This document shows positions 13,614-26,878 of a stretch of 64,000 bases of DNA, piece after piece (within the stretch, counting starts at the first letter, position 1; each line of letters begins with the position of its first letter). The translations under genes and the position numbers were made by a program. This DNA is from Rhizoclosmatium globosum (Eukaryota; Chytridiomycota; Chytridiomycetes; Chytridiales; Chytriomycetaceae). The notes beneath the pieces were generated by a model. It did no database searches and was not told the origin of the DNA. It saw nothing but the letters and a program-made list of their open reading frames with translations. The stretch covers positions 372,001 through 436,000 of the forward strand of contig MCGO01000017.1 in assembly GCA_002104985.1 (NCBI GenBank), in the 5' to 3' direction.

Positions 13614-13742
13614 TCTTGTGAAGTGTTTGGGGGTGGTTTTGTTGAATCAATTTAATCAGATTAAATCAAGGAGAAAGAAATGGGATCACTTTTTTTATAC
13701 AGAACGAACTCTTACAATGGACCTATTCCGTCCAGTACAAAC

Positions 13743-15254
13743 TCAAGCTACTTTCGAAACTTCGACTCCAGGAAACAACCTCCTCAACTCTTCATACGCC
13801 CAATCTACAAAATCTTCCCGTGCTTCCTCGGGAACTACGACTATCTCCTTAATATCACCTTCCGCACTCTTTTCAGTATGAATGCATTCCTTACGATACT
13901 CTTCTTCATCTCCTATTAACAATTTCAGAAACAGACAAACTCCTTGTTCAATAGCATCGCGATGAGAATCAGGTAGTAATGTATACGTTGGCATCATGTT
14001 GCACAAGATCCTGTGAAGAAATGTTCATGAATTTACAGTTTACGGAAATAGTGAGTGCCTTACGTTTGAAATGGAACAGGTTTCACTGTAGAACAAGCCA
14101 TTGAGTGAACAATATCTGATTCTGAAGGGAACGCATCAATGTCCAGGAATGGCGGTGGACTAGAGGGGGAAATTGAAGAGAATGGAGAAGATGGGGCAGT
14201 AGAGGGAAGACGGCTTTCTGGAGGAGTATATTGGATTTGCGATAAGGCGGAGGGAATAGTTGTAGTTGAGGAAAGTGAGTATCAGGAAGTATTGATTCGA
14301 CTTGTGGCTGTTGATTCCGCGAAGAATGTGTTGTAGTGGTTAACGACATCTCCTTCTTTGGCACCAGTTCGACAGGTTGCTGACGAGAAAGAGAGCTTCG
14401 TTTTCGTTTCGACACTTGAGTAGCATCTTTAGTTGAAGGTTTGCAAGATTCTGACAAACTAGATTTCGTCTTGGAACCTCGGAAGGCTTTGACGGCTCGA
14501 ATTTGACAGGATTCTTCTTGAAATGGCTATATTCTTCCTCGTCGTCTTCTTCGTCCAATTCGTCCCTGATTCGCTTAAAGGCTTGTTTCGCAGCTCGGCG
14601 TTCCGGCAAGAAGGGCGAAAAGGTGGTATTTCCGACATCATCCACCTGAAGTACTACTGTCGTCATTAATTCCGTTGTCAGCACCCTCATTTATACTATC
14701 CTCGTCAATGCTACTTTCACCAACAAAGTTTCGGACCACTGCATCATTGAACCATTTCACAAATTCCGCCTTCAATCCATCTGGAACCTTCATATTCGTT
14801 GGCGGGCGACCTCTTTCAAACAAGATTCCGCATTCCTTAGGTGATATGTCGCCTGAGTTGTGATTCAACTTGTGAATATGAATTTTCGGACTTGGTAGAG
14901 AATGCGAAGCATGAGTTCACGCTTTGAGTCTGCGTTTGCCATGTATGTTGGATTCGCATCCTTTGCAAGTGAGGCCCAAGGGTGCATGATGGCAACGGTT
15001 GACGGGTTTGACGGTTGGTCATCGGGGCTCTTTGAGTCGGTTTGCCGCGGTAAGGTTTGCAGCGCCGGGGAATCAGATGGTTTGTTTTGTTGTTCGAGAA
15101 GGGCTTTGAGGGTGGCGTTGGCGGTGCGTGACTCAGCGAGTTCCGCTTTCACCGCGGCGAGAGCGGCTTGAGCTTCGCGGAGTTGGGCACGGAGTTCAAC
15201 GTTGCTTTCAAGCACAGATATATACTTGTGCTCGAGAGGGATGGTGGAGCTCAT
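13743..15254 (-). CDS. Hypothetical protein with N-terminal coiled coil, several exons
   Basis: The ATG at 15254 begins MSSTIPLEHKYISVLESNVE, followed by Ala/Leu-rich heptads typical of a coiled coil. A conserved-looking middle block (ISPKECGILFERGRPPTNMK, then GLKAEFVKWFNDAVVRNFVG) lies near 14650-14850. It is followed by a Glu-rich stretch, a basic KRKRSS patch and a Pro/Ser-rich region. A 53-bp intron (14011-14063) leads to the last exon, which begins ILCNMMPTYTLLPD and reads EEARED, then DWAYEELRRLF near its end. At least three frame changes are needed (near 14460, 14650 and 14870). The family is not recognised. Confidence 0.55.
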
Positions 15255-15458
15255 TAGGGCGGAGTTTGAATCGATGAAGTGTTCACCTTCTCAAACTTTC
15301 CAGAAACACCAAATCTATAATATTGAAACAATAACGGTTATACCAATCACGGCAGTAAAATTACGAATTTTCAATCAGTTTGCCTCCTTTCCTTACATTT
15401 CGACTTCACTTGAGGTTAATCTTTATTTATCTTCAAACCGGTTTACACTCGTGTCTAT

Positions 15459-16821
15459 TTAAATGCCACTTTGATTTAACGTGATCCCACAGTTACAGCA
15501 GACAGCCATTTGCGAGGATAACTGTTGATCCAACTTTTCAACAGCAACAGCAACATCTGCAGCATGTTTCAAGCAGACACGGTTTTCAACATGAGTATTT
15601 CGTGTATCTTTACGGAAAAATCCCTGCCCACAATTATCACATGTGAATGGCTTGATCTTTGTGTGTTCACGTTCAATGTGCTCCCGAAGTTTGAATGCCC
15701 ACGTGAACGAAGCTGGACAGTACAAGCAGGACTTGAGTGGCCTTTTGGAATGCGCGTATTTGTGACGATCAAAAGCCTGCCGTATGGTGGGTCAGATGGA
15801 ATGGTAGTCAAGGGTTTGTGACTTACACCAGACGAGTAAAAGACTTCCGGACATTTTGGGCACATTAAACCATTTGGGAAATCAACTACGTTATTCTTTT
15901 TGCATGCTGTCTCGTGGAATCGACGTAGATTGTGTGCAGCGAACCGAGCTGGACATAAGCTGCACACAAACGGCTGTACCATTTACAGTAAGTTATAGAC
16001 AATGGCAGTAAATTTATTCTTACTTTAGGATCTTCTAGATTCACGGGGCTGTGTTGAGAACGGGGCCATTGAGGAACGGGGTTGTCGGGAGCAACGGGGC
16101 TTTCTTCAGTTTTTTGAGTTTGGGATGCAAATGTTTCTTCTCGTGACTTCGAAGAGACCCCAGGAACGTAAAGGTTAGACCACATTTTTTGCATTTATAT
16201 GGCTTTTCTCCCGTGTGAAGCCTTCGGTGCTCGCGAAAACCCTGTTGGAGTGCAATTTTAACATATTATTTGACCCCACCAAAACACACTTACTCTTAGA
16301 GATAAGAACACCTTCTGGCAAACCTCAAATAATTGGACCAACTCGTTTTTCTTTCTTTGGTTTACACGCCCGTATTACTGATATGCTTCGCTGCAACAGC
16401 GCGTCAACATCATCGTCACTCGCCAGTGATTCCACGTCAACCAGTGAATCATTATCGCCTTCAATCTCATTTTCATTTCGTCATCTCCATAGTCCGTCGC
16501 TAAGTCGTCATCATCTGACAAGATTCCGTTTTCCGACCCGCCATAATCAGTCGCCTCGTCCGCGACATCCACCAAACCAAGAGCAGCTCTCTCTCCGGAA
16601 TATAATCCCGTCAAATCAAACGACCAGCCCGCCCACGCGTCTTGTGTGGAACCTCGGGTTGACTCTCGTCTGCTGCGGGGAGTATATCCGATTCAGCCCC
16701 CGCCGCGACGCGAAAATTATGGAGCTCTTGTATGGGTTTTTGAAAGAAACTTTTAGGCCACAGAAGGGAAGGCTTCGAGTCCGCGTTTGACAGCACTGCG
16801 AGTGCTATGATTTCTTTTCAT
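15459..16821 (-). CDS. C2H2 zinc-finger protein, acidic-doublet family, module A
   Basis: First of four adjacent related modules on the minus strand. A likely ATG is at 16821. An acidic N-terminal region has the paired motif DEATDY, then [13 protein letters not shown] (16480-16570). Zinc fingers follow: [16 protein letters not shown] with SLRSHEKKH near 16150-16210, [11 protein letters not shown] near 15960, [11 protein letters not shown] near 15850, CPASFTW near 15700 and [16 protein letters not shown] near 15620. Such C2H2 proteins usually bind DNA, so a sequence-specific regulator is the likely role. Frame changes occur near 16610, 16480 and between fingers. Module A ends with a short basic/acidic tail after the last finger. 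Confidence 0.65.
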
Positions 16822-16879
16822 TGATAAATCCAGCAAATAAATTAAAACTAGGAGCAAGTAGTTATTCTTTTATACACAA

Positions 16880-18035
16880 TTATGTCGACTTAGATGCCAC
16901 TGAGACTTCAACAAAGTGCGGCAACTTCTCCAAATGCGAGTCTAAAGAGTTTCTTGTAGGACCACTCCCGCTTACACTTTCAAACGCTCCAACAGTCTGT
17001 GCCCTCAAACAAACTTCTTAGTTTACATGGTCATCACGCTCATATCTCTTGAAATATCCCTTTCCACAAAACGAGCAGGAATATGGGTGACCCTTTTTGT
17101 GCATCCTTTGGAAGTGGGCACTCAATCTACACAGAAATTTGAACGAGGCTGACATTCTGAACATTCAAAAGCCGCTTGTTGGAGGGTGAAAGAGGATTCC
17201 TGAGGTTTGGATTTCGGTCTCCTTTGGCACGACAGGCTGAAACACGCGCGTCTAAGTTCGCGTCTTAGTAAAGAGCTCAATAGAAAAAAGCGTTTCTTAC
17301 GATATCCTTTGGTTTGGTTTGTCGTATTGAATGTTGCGGCGCATTACTCTTTTTACAACCGCGTTTTTCGTGTTTCACCATGATATCTCGTACAGAAACT
17401 GTTTCGAGCACGTCTTGCATTTGAAGGGTTTCTTTTCCGTGTGAACAAACTGATGCTGTTCGTACCCTAACCAATATGTTTTGCCATTTAGGCTCGTGCA
17501 CAATAGAAAAGGATAACTTACGATCTTGCTCTTAAATACACGCGGACACAATTTGCAAGTAAGCAGATTGGTCGGACCAGACTTTGACTGTAGCTGTACA
17601 GTTTCGTTGACGTGCGAGCTTGACGCCACAGGGCTCACGCATTCAAGGATGCGGAAAATAGCTCACTTTCAGACTCGGTATCTTCATCGCCATAATCCGT
17701 CGCGAGGTCGTCGTCGATATCATGAGATAACAAGGTTTCTTGTTCGGATTCGCAGTAGTCAGTCGCCTCGTCCTCCACATCTTCCAGACTAAGAATGCCC
17801 TCTCTGCGATAGAAACTCATGTGAATTGAAAGAGGGCTCTGCGCCCAGTTTCAAGAATCTAATATGACCCGTCGCTGCCATCGTCTCTACTTCAGCAGCC
17901 TCAACGCTCGGATTCGGGTATGACTCAGCAAAAATTGGTAAGGATGTGGTAGTATAGGTCGGTGAAGACGCGTTGAAATTGTTGCGAAGGGCGACGCTTT
18001 GAAGTGACAATACTTCTGGATTTATTGAATGCCAT
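16880..18035 (-). CDS. C2H2 zinc-finger protein, acidic-doublet family, module B
   Basis: Second module. Its possible ATG (18033-18035) lies directly after the stop codon of module C (TAG then ATG, same frame). A long N-terminal region leads to LSLEDVEDEATDY, then [18 protein letters not shown] (17650-17790), which matches modules A and C closely. Zinc fingers: LTCKLCPRVFKSK near 17570 with a split QHQFVHTEKKPFKCKTC near 17430, and SCSFCGKGYFKRYERDDH near 17060. The last finger and its preceding CSASF finger match the end of module A. Several frame changes are needed. It ends at a TAA at 16880, 59 bp before module A. Confidence 0.6.
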
Positions 18036-19092
18036 CTATGCTGACTGAGAAGCCCCTACAATTGAGCTCTCCATTTCCATTTTTCTTTCCACTTCAATCA
18101 AATCTTCCACATTCCCAGCTTGCAAACAAATAAGTTGTTCCTTATGTTTGGTGAGGACGCGTTGTTGCTTGAATTTCATCCCACATACAGAACAAATGAA
18201 CTTGCCGACTTTAACATGCGCTTTTTCAAAATGAATTTTAAGTCTGATGGCCATTCGTAGTTGGCTGGACACTGTGTACACGAATGCCCTGGTTTTGATG
18301 AGTGGTAGCTGTATTCGTGTCTTCTCCGTGCCTACATTCGTTGATTCATATAGAGCAATTTGCGAAAGAAGAAATTACCATCAACGACGTGAAGGATTGT
18401 GTACAAATTGGACATGTAAGTGGTGCTATTGGACGATTATCCAAGGAATGGTGTTGTACGTGCTTGAATAGAATCCTTTGAGTCGCAAATTGTTGAAGAC
18501 ACGTTTCACATTGAAAAGGAATCCCTGTTGTATGAACATATTGGTGGTTTTTGAAACCCTTGTAAGATTTAGACGATAAGCAAGTACAAGAAAGCTCCCT
18601 CACTCTCTCCGTTTTGAATATTTTGAGGCATACTTGACAGGTCAGGTTTGTGGGTGAAGTTGCAAGACTGTTGTCTCAACAATACTCTCCCTTTTCACAT
18701 CATTTGAGGAGGCAGCGTGTGCTTCCAAATCAGAATCCGTGTCTTCATCGCCATAGTCTGTTGCCATGTCATCATCGTCGTCGCCATGCTGATACGGTTC
18801 CTTGTTCGGACTCGGCATAGTCAGTTGCTTCATCTTCCACATCGCTTAGACCAAGCACACTCTTCTCCTCAGAATTCATTCCATCTGGTTTAACAGACTG
18901 GCCCAAACACGCGTCTGGAGCAACCGACGACGGTTCAATCTTAACAGCAAGCTCAACGGCAGCCTGCGACGCGAACGTGGCGCTCGAGTCAGGACGCGCT
19001 TGCTCGATTCGAGAAGTAGAATTTGAGGTATTTCCAAAGGCGTTGGATGCGATGAGACTGTGTGGCTTTTTGGTTTCGGTGGATTCATTCAT
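18036..19092 (-). CDS. C2H2 zinc-finger protein, acidic-doublet family, module C
   Basis: Third module, with a clear ATG at 19092 (MNESTETKKPHSLIASNAFG). The acidic doublet reads LGLSDVEDEATDYAESEQ, then DDDDDMATDYGDEDTDSD, with one frame change between the halves near 18790. Zinc fingers: a weak first one near 18560-18640, IPFQCETCLQQF with KHVQHH near 18480-18520, LTCPICTQSF near 18400, CPANYEW near 18260 and FICSVCGMKFKQQRVL near 18180. The order matches modules A and B. It stops at TAG 18036-18038, directly abutting the ATG of module B. Confidence 0.65.
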
Positions 19093-19126
19093 TTGAATCA
19101 GAATAAAACAACAAGTAACAACAAGT

Positions 19127-19947
19127 CTATTCAGCAATCACACCAGAAGCACAATGATGTCGACGCAATTCCTGCTTCGATGACAAAAGAAAGCCACACA
19201 ATGTACACATAAAGGGAGAAACATTGTGCGTCAACAAATGAATCCTGAAAGCAGTAGGAAACGAATGTAGAACGCGACAGTACGGACACTTTCTAAACTC
19301 TTTACGCCAGCACAAATGTGGTTTGCGAGTGACGTAGCTGTTTTGAACTTTTTCGGACAGTTGGGACAAGCTAGGGTCTTTTCTTCATCGCAACGATTTG
19401 GACGTGAAGAAGAGCTCGACTCAGGTCGATTAATCTTTGCGGCAGTTAACCAGTACCATCCATTTATCAAGTGAGCGCGTTGTGAGTCTGTCCAGCTGTG
19501 CACTTCCATAATGTGTTGATCCAATTGATTCCTGAGAATGAGGAAGCCAGGACACAGCTTGCAAGAAAGATATTCTTCTGAATCAGAGTTTGATATAGAT
19601 TTACTGATTTCGTCGATTGTTGAAGATGTCGTTGGGGTTGGTGGATGATTGATGAGGCTGCTGTCAATACTCTTGGCAATAGAATCTTCTGAACGAGCGT
19701 CCCATCCATCATCATCGCCATAATCTGTCGCGATTTCATCGTCATCAACATGGCTCTGTGTCCCAGTGTATTCGCTGGCTTCGTCGTCCACTTCAAGACC
19801 GTCTTCACAGTTGCTTGTTGCTGACCAAACATCCGAGGGAGTATCCAATGCCAAATTACGTGATTCATGTATAATGTCATCTGGTGGATAAAAGTGATTG
19901 TGAATCTGAATCAGGCATTCTGACATTCTTCTCGAATCTCTTTTCAT
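19127..19947 (-). CDS. C2H2 zinc-finger protein, acidic-doublet family, module D
   Basis: Fourth and most diverged module. ATG codons lie at 19947 and 19926 (MSECLIQIHNHFYPP). The doublet is DDEASEY, then DDDEIATDYGDDDGWDARSE. Fingers: LSCKLCPGFLILRNQLDQH near 19560, LACPNCPKKFKTATSLANH near 19340-19390, FRKCPYCRVLHSF near 19280, and PFMCTLCGFLLSSKQELRRH near 19180. A frame change is needed near 19320. The stop at 19127 is 34 bp upstream of the module C ATG. It diverges from the F-box/LRR gene, whose ATG is 69 bp away at 20017. Confidence 0.65.
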
Positions 19948-20016
19948 CCTTCCAGTTTCTAATCCTAAATACCGCAGAACACCAACTCCCACCAACCAAC
20001 CACGCACCCACTTACG

Positions 20017-21369
20017 ATGGCACACCAGCCCACCACACTCGACAGTCTTCCCGAGAAGTTCTTGAGCACATCTTTTCGTTTCTTCGATCGAAGGCGCGCA
20101 GCAACACCGCCGCCTCAGCCGCCGCTTCTCGTCCGTGCTTTCGTCGTCTGCGTTTCTGCGATCGCTTCTTCGGCGAAACTGTTCGGCCTCTGATTGGCTG
20201 GCCTCAGAACCAACCGCCGCGGATCGTTCCTTCTTTTCGAATTGGCCACACAATCTCAAACGCGCATTTGCTGAGATTGCGTCGCCCTCAAAGCTGCACA
20301 TTGGATTCAGTCGCTGTGAACTGTCTGGCGCGATTCCGGATGAGATTGGCGCATTGCTGAACTTGCTTTCGCTCTGCTTGGACCATAATGAACTTGCTGG
20401 CTCGCTGCCGCCTTCCTTGTCACTGCTCTCAAACTTGAAGTCTCTCAACTGCTCTAATAATGACATTGAAGGTCCTATCCCTGTCGAAATTGGGAACCTG
20501 GTCTCCCTGAATACCTATACCTCGAACAAAATAGGCTCTCCGGCCCATCCCTGCCTCAATTGGAAATCTATCCAGCCTCAAAAAGTTGATGCTCACTCAA
20601 AATTGCTTGTCTGGTTCCATTCCTCCAGAAATTGGTGCCCTGTCACGGTTAAATACTCTCTCCCTCAGTCACAATTTCCTCACTGGTCCTATTCCTCCGG
20701 AAATTGGTCTCCTAGAGTCTCTGCAGTTTTGTAAACTCTCATTCAATAATCTGACTGGCTCTATTCCTCCTGAAATCGGGAGGCTTGTGCGTTTACATGG
20801 TACTGTATTTATGAGTGAATTGTGGAGTCAGTTATACAGCGAGTTTACGAAATGTGGAACGAGGTCACGAGCGGAACTCGTTGCCTTCATGCAAGGCCAC
20901 TGAGAGAGTGAGCGCAGCGAACAGTCTTTTGCGACGCGAACTGTGGATCGAGTTTACAACTTTTGAAGCGAGGTCACGAGCGGAACTCTTTGCTGTAATC
21001 TTTCAATTCAATATCACTAAGGCAGGTGATGGAGTGAATACAGTGAATACAGCGAACATCCTGCCAAACCAGATAACAACAACAGGAACATAATTTTAAC
21101 CAATGCGCCACACAGGTCTCTACGTGAACCATAATAATCTTACTGGTCCCATCCCTGCCAAAATAGGCAACCTGGTGAATCTGTGGCAATTCAACGTGTC
21201 GCGAAACCAACTAAGTGGGTCCGTGCCGAACGAAATCAAGAATTTCGTTCACCTAAATTACCTGAATTTGTCGGAAAACGAGTATTTAGACAAGGTAGTT
21301 CACGAGGATATGAAGCAGAATCAGGCAGCATGGAGATTTTTGAATGAGCAAGGCTTTGTTGTTCCTTGA
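20017..21369 (+). CDS. F-box protein with plant-type leucine-rich repeats
   Basis: The ATG at 20017 begins MAHQPTTLDSLP; after a 1-nt change the F-box continues REVLEHIFSFLRSKA. Plant-type LRRs follow, with the LxGxIPxEIGxLxxL pattern (GAIPDEIGALLNL, GPIPVEIGNLVSL, GSIPPEIGALSRL, GPIPPEIGLLESL, GSIPPEIGRLVRL). A 316-bp intron (20800-21115) joins RLVRLHG to LYVNHNNLTGPIPAKIG in frame. F-box proteins recruit substrates to SCF ubiquitin ligases, and the LRRs would be the substrate-binding part. A further frame change lies near 20520-20590, inside the repeats. Three more F-box genes lie at 40-46 kb on the other strand. Confidence 0.75.
20800..21115 (+). repeat. 316-bp intron with a 20-bp direct repeat and GCGA-type motifs
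   Basis: A GT-AG intron in the F-box/LRR gene. A perfect 20-bp repeat, CGAGGTCACGAGCGGAACTC, occurs at 20860-20879 and 20969-20988, 109 bp apart. The flanks are also similar (GAGTTTAC before each copy). Between them are GTGAGCGCAGCGAAC and GCGACGCGAAC. The layout looks like two diverged copies of a roughly 109-bp unit. Confidence 0.65.
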
Positions 21370-21488
21370 TTTACTTTTTGTTAAAGGAATATCATATTAT
21401 ATAGAATGTAAATACTTATATAGTGACTTGAGATCAAGATGGCCGAAAGAGTTCCGGTTCAACCCGAAGAAAAAAGAAGCACCAGAAA

Positions 21489-23060
<1,572 letters not shown>

Positions 23061-23231
23061 TTTGGTTGTTGTTGATCAATAAGACTATCCTTCTTCCTTA
23101 AAAAAACTTAGAGGTTCGTTAATGACAGATATAGATTCATAAATTAGTATGTTAGAATACTATTTCTCCGTAGTTAGAGGAACATTTCTCAAGTTTACCC
23201 AACCAATTTGGAAACATTTTGGAAACTGTGC

Positions 23232-23996
23232 ATGAGGTATGTCAGAAGTCCGCCTCATAACCCTAACCTGAGTCCGCCTTGACCTAGGCCTTGACCAGCC
23301 TGTCCTCCATATTCAGCTTTCACAACATCACAACTAACTGGAAACTTTAGTTATTTTCTTCCACATCTTCCATCTGGCTGGTAAGACCTCTCCTTGACAG
23401 CTTCAGTGCGCAGTTCCATCCACCTCTAACAATACACACTTGAAACCAGGCACGTCGATCAAGCAATCCGGAGCGAAGAAGACCGAGTCGTAGTCATCCG
23501 GTTCGGCCATGATTGGGACCCAACTTGTGTGCAGATGGACGAAGTGCTCTACAAATGCGCTGAACGACTTCGAAACTTTGCAGTTATTTATCTTGCGGAT
23601 ACTACGGAGGTACCGGATTTCAACAGCATGTATGAAATTTACGATCCTTGCACTGTTATGTTCTTTTACAGGAATAAGCATATGTGAGTTTGTTTGATTT
23701 GGGAATGTGGCTGAGCTAATGTGGACATTATTGGCAGCATGGTCGATTTGGGAACTGGTAACAACAACAAGATTAATTGGGCGATAGATGATACACAGAA
23801 TTCATTGATATTGTGTAAGTGTTTGGCTGATTCATTCTTTCAGTACTAATCGTTCATTTCAGAGAAACGGTATTCCAGGGAGCAAGGAAGGGCCGTGGTC
23901 TTGTAGTTTCGCCCAAGGGAAGTAATGTTTATATCATTGAAGTTCAAACAGAAGCTAATGAAAACGCTAGATTACTCGACGAAATACAAGTATTAA
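23232..23996 (+). pseudogene. dim1: Second, decayed copy of the U5 snRNP protein Dim1
   Basis: It has the six-exon layout of the intact copy at 58.6 kb: a 5-nt first coding exon ATGAG (23232-23236), exon 2 23351-23380, exon 3 23450-23683, exon 4 23738-23814, exon 5 from 23863, and a last exon at 23971-23996 encoding the YSTKYKY end. Exon 4 lacks one base (near 23798), which breaks the frame before the IDIVETVFQ region. The splice donor after SPK is lost; the nearest GT would give GN instead of D. Substitutions at conserved sites include DITEVPDFNK changed to DTTEVPDFNS. A partly functional paralogue with a sequencing error is possible, but the extra changes favour decay. Confidence 0.7.
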
Positions 23997-24169
23997 CCTT
24001 TCAATCGTGGAATAAATATGCATCAATAATATATTTTTATTGAATAGGGTCATTTGGAACTCTGTACGAATCATATACATACTCGGATCACAACACTCAA
24101 TACTTTATTGGTTATGGAATAGAATTGTTTTATTTATTTATCAGTTCCATTTGTCAATATCAACCTATT

Positions 24170-26878
24170 TCAGACAGCCTTTGCACCAGCAACAAACCGT
24201 TCAACCTTTCCGTGATCCTTAACCCCCTTTGAGCCTCAACTCCACTCGAAACATCGACAGCCCCAGGCCCAATCAAAGCAACGCCTTCCCAACATTCTCT
24301 GAATCCAACCCTCCAGCAACCCAAATCGGAACCCCACATCCCTTCACAAGACTCTTGGCCAGCTCCCAATCAAACGTAACCCCACTACCACCTTGCTGCT
24401 CAAGCCCCTTAACACCTGTATCCAACAACGCAGCGGCAAGGACTCCATTTCCTCTCTCAATCTGCGCAAGAACAGATATAGCCGTGTCACCCTTATGAAC
24501 ATGGAAGGCTTTGATCACAGGAACGCAAATCAGGGGAGCAAGAAGAGCAGGGTCTTCCGAACCGTGGAATTGAACCATATCGAGTCCAGTCTCACGAACG
24601 ATCGCGTTGATTTCTTCAAATGGAGTGTTACTAAACACTCCGACAAAGAGGGGTGTGTTTGAGGATGAGGTCGCAATGTGGGTTTTGAGCGCAGTGTGGG
24701 AACGTGTGTACCATTCTTGGGTGCTGCAGAGGGGTGGACGGGCTGGGAGAGTGAATTTTTGGCGAGGAGTTGATTGAGTCAAGGTATCAATGATTTCTTT
24801 TGCTTTGGCGGGGGTGACTTGACGTGGGGAAGGGGCGAAAATAAGGCCAATGAAGTTGGCACCGGATTTGGCGGCGATTTGGGCGTCAGAGACGTTTGTT
24901 ATGCCGCAGACTTTGACGAGAGTCTTTTCTGGGGCGGATGGAGTAGATGAGGGCGTCGAAACAATGTCCATTGGTGTGGGGAGACCAATCAAGTCGCGGA
25001 TGAAAAGACGCTTGTCTTTTGATTTCATCAAGTGTTCACCGACGAGGACTCCGGCGGCTCCACTAGCAACATACTTCTCAACATCACTGCGACCGGTGAT
25101 TCCACTCAAGGCAATCAAGATAGTGTCCTTTGGAACCATAGACGCCAAAGTCGAAGTTCTTGACATGTCAACAGTGAACGTATGCTATCCAATGCATTAA
25201 TAAATGTGCATTGTGTCAAACGACATTTTGGAAAGTACTCACCAAATCACGGTTGTTCACACCAATGATTTTTGCTCCAACATCAACAGCAATCCTCATC
25301 TCTTCAGCATTCGCAACCTCCACAAGCGGTTCCATGCCAAGTGCTCTCGAAACATCAATCAACCCCTTCAACACACCATCACCCAACAAAATAGCAACAA
25401 TCAACAAAACAGTATCCGCGCCAGCCAATCTCGCCTCATAAATTTGATATTCGTCGACAACGAAATCCTTACGAAGAATTGCAGGTCTGTTCTCCAAATC
25501 ATCAACGGCTGCACGTGCAAGCTTCATATCCTGCAGAGTGCCCTTAAACCAAGTTGGTTCAGTCAACACAGAGATCGCAGACGCTCCACTCGTGGCATAC
25601 AAAAGCGCCTGAGACGGCGCATGCGTGTCCATGTCAATGGGACCCTTTGACGGTGAGGCGCGCTTAATTTCCGCAAGGACAGCGACATTTGGAGCTGCCG
25701 CAAGGAGACGTTTCCCAAAATCAATCTGCTTTGGGGCGAGACCGAGCGACAACGCGGTTTGAAGATCTTTGAGGGAGTGGCCTGGGAGTTTAACAGTTTC
25801 CTCGACGTCTCTGAGACGCTGTTCTGCGATTGTTTCGAGGATTGTCTTCTTGTGTGGGGCGGAGGTTGGAGCTGGGGAAGCGATGGAGGGGTGGTTGTGT
25901 TCAAGCTCAGTTCCGGTTGAGTTGAGTTTGGAGATTTTGGAGAGGGGATTCCGGAGCCGACAGCGCCGAGGCGTTTACGTTGGCTTTTGGGAGTTGCAAC
26001 GTAGATTGGCCTTTGATATTTTTAAGGTTTTTAGAGGTGAGCTTGTATAATAGGGATGGCTTACTTCTCAACCATGGTTTCCCAGAGACCTCCTTCCCAG
26101 CTCAAAAAGTTGGCGATCAAGCGGTTTCCTTCCTCACTCGCGATCGATTCGGGGTGATATTGCACACCCTCCATAACAAATGTCTTGTGACGAACACCCA
26201 TCACAACTCCAGATGGAGTGGTACTCGTGATTTCAAGACAATCTGGCAAAGTGTTCTTGTCACCTGTTTCCGAGTCGAGGGTTAAGATCAAGGTCCAAGA
26301 ATGACGTCATATATCAAATAGCTCACCAGCAAGAGAGTGGTAACGAGTGACTTCAATGCCCTGACTAACGCCTTTGTACAATCCCTTTCCATCGTGCTTG
26401 ACTGGAGAAGTCTTTCCGTGGACAATCTCGCCTGCAAACTTGACTGTTCCGCCATAGCATTCAAACATTGCCTGCTCTCCCAAACAGACTCCGAGGATAG
26501 GAACCTTTCCGCCAAACTCCTTAATGACTGCCATAGAGATTCCAGCATCTCTTGGGTGTCCAGGACCTGATGCAAACGGGTAAGTAATCGAGTAGGGTAG
26601 ATAAACTAGAACGGACCTGGAGAAATGACGATGTTCTTTGGGTTCAAGGCCTTGAGCTGTTCCAGAGTGATTTCATCATTACGGAAGACTTCGACGTCGG
26701 CACCGAGCTGGGACAGGACGCCGTACACGTTCCAGGTGAAGGAGTCGTAGTTGTCGATCTGGCGATCCGTTGAAGCGGAAGAAAGATGCCAAACAATGTG
26801 AGTACAGACATTAAGCTACACGGATCGCGTTACCATGATGGTCTTGCCACTGTGGGCAGCTGTCGAGGCAACAGTCAT
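24170..26878 (-). CDS. TRP1: Trifunctional tryptophan enzyme: glutamine amidotransferase, IGP synthase, PRA isomerase
   Basis: Three domains in the fungal order. The class I amidotransferase has [11 protein letters not shown] (nucleophile Cys) and GVQYHPESI (catalytic His) at 26060-26760. Indole-3-glycerol-phosphate synthase has [25 protein letters not shown] and [11 protein letters not shown] at 25000-25800. Phosphoribosylanthranilate isomerase has [20 protein letters not shown] and [13 protein letters not shown] at 24170-24940. The protein supplies ammonia to anthranilate synthase and catalyses two later steps of tryptophan synthesis. Introns: 26759-26833, 26567-26616, 26264-26326, one near 26000-26050, and 25185-25242. 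Frame changes near 24290 and 25910 need correction. Start [15 protein letters not shown]. Confidence 0.92.

Noticed and set aside
19948..20466. N-terminal extension of the module D zinc-finger frame to 20466
   Set aside because: It is antisense to the F-box and first LRRs of the divergent gene; the zinc-finger protein more likely starts at 19947 or 19926.
23403..23681. 92-residue minus-strand frame
   Set aside because: It mirrors exon 3 of dim1 on the plus strand; the same shadow appears at 58841-59167 opposite the intact copy.
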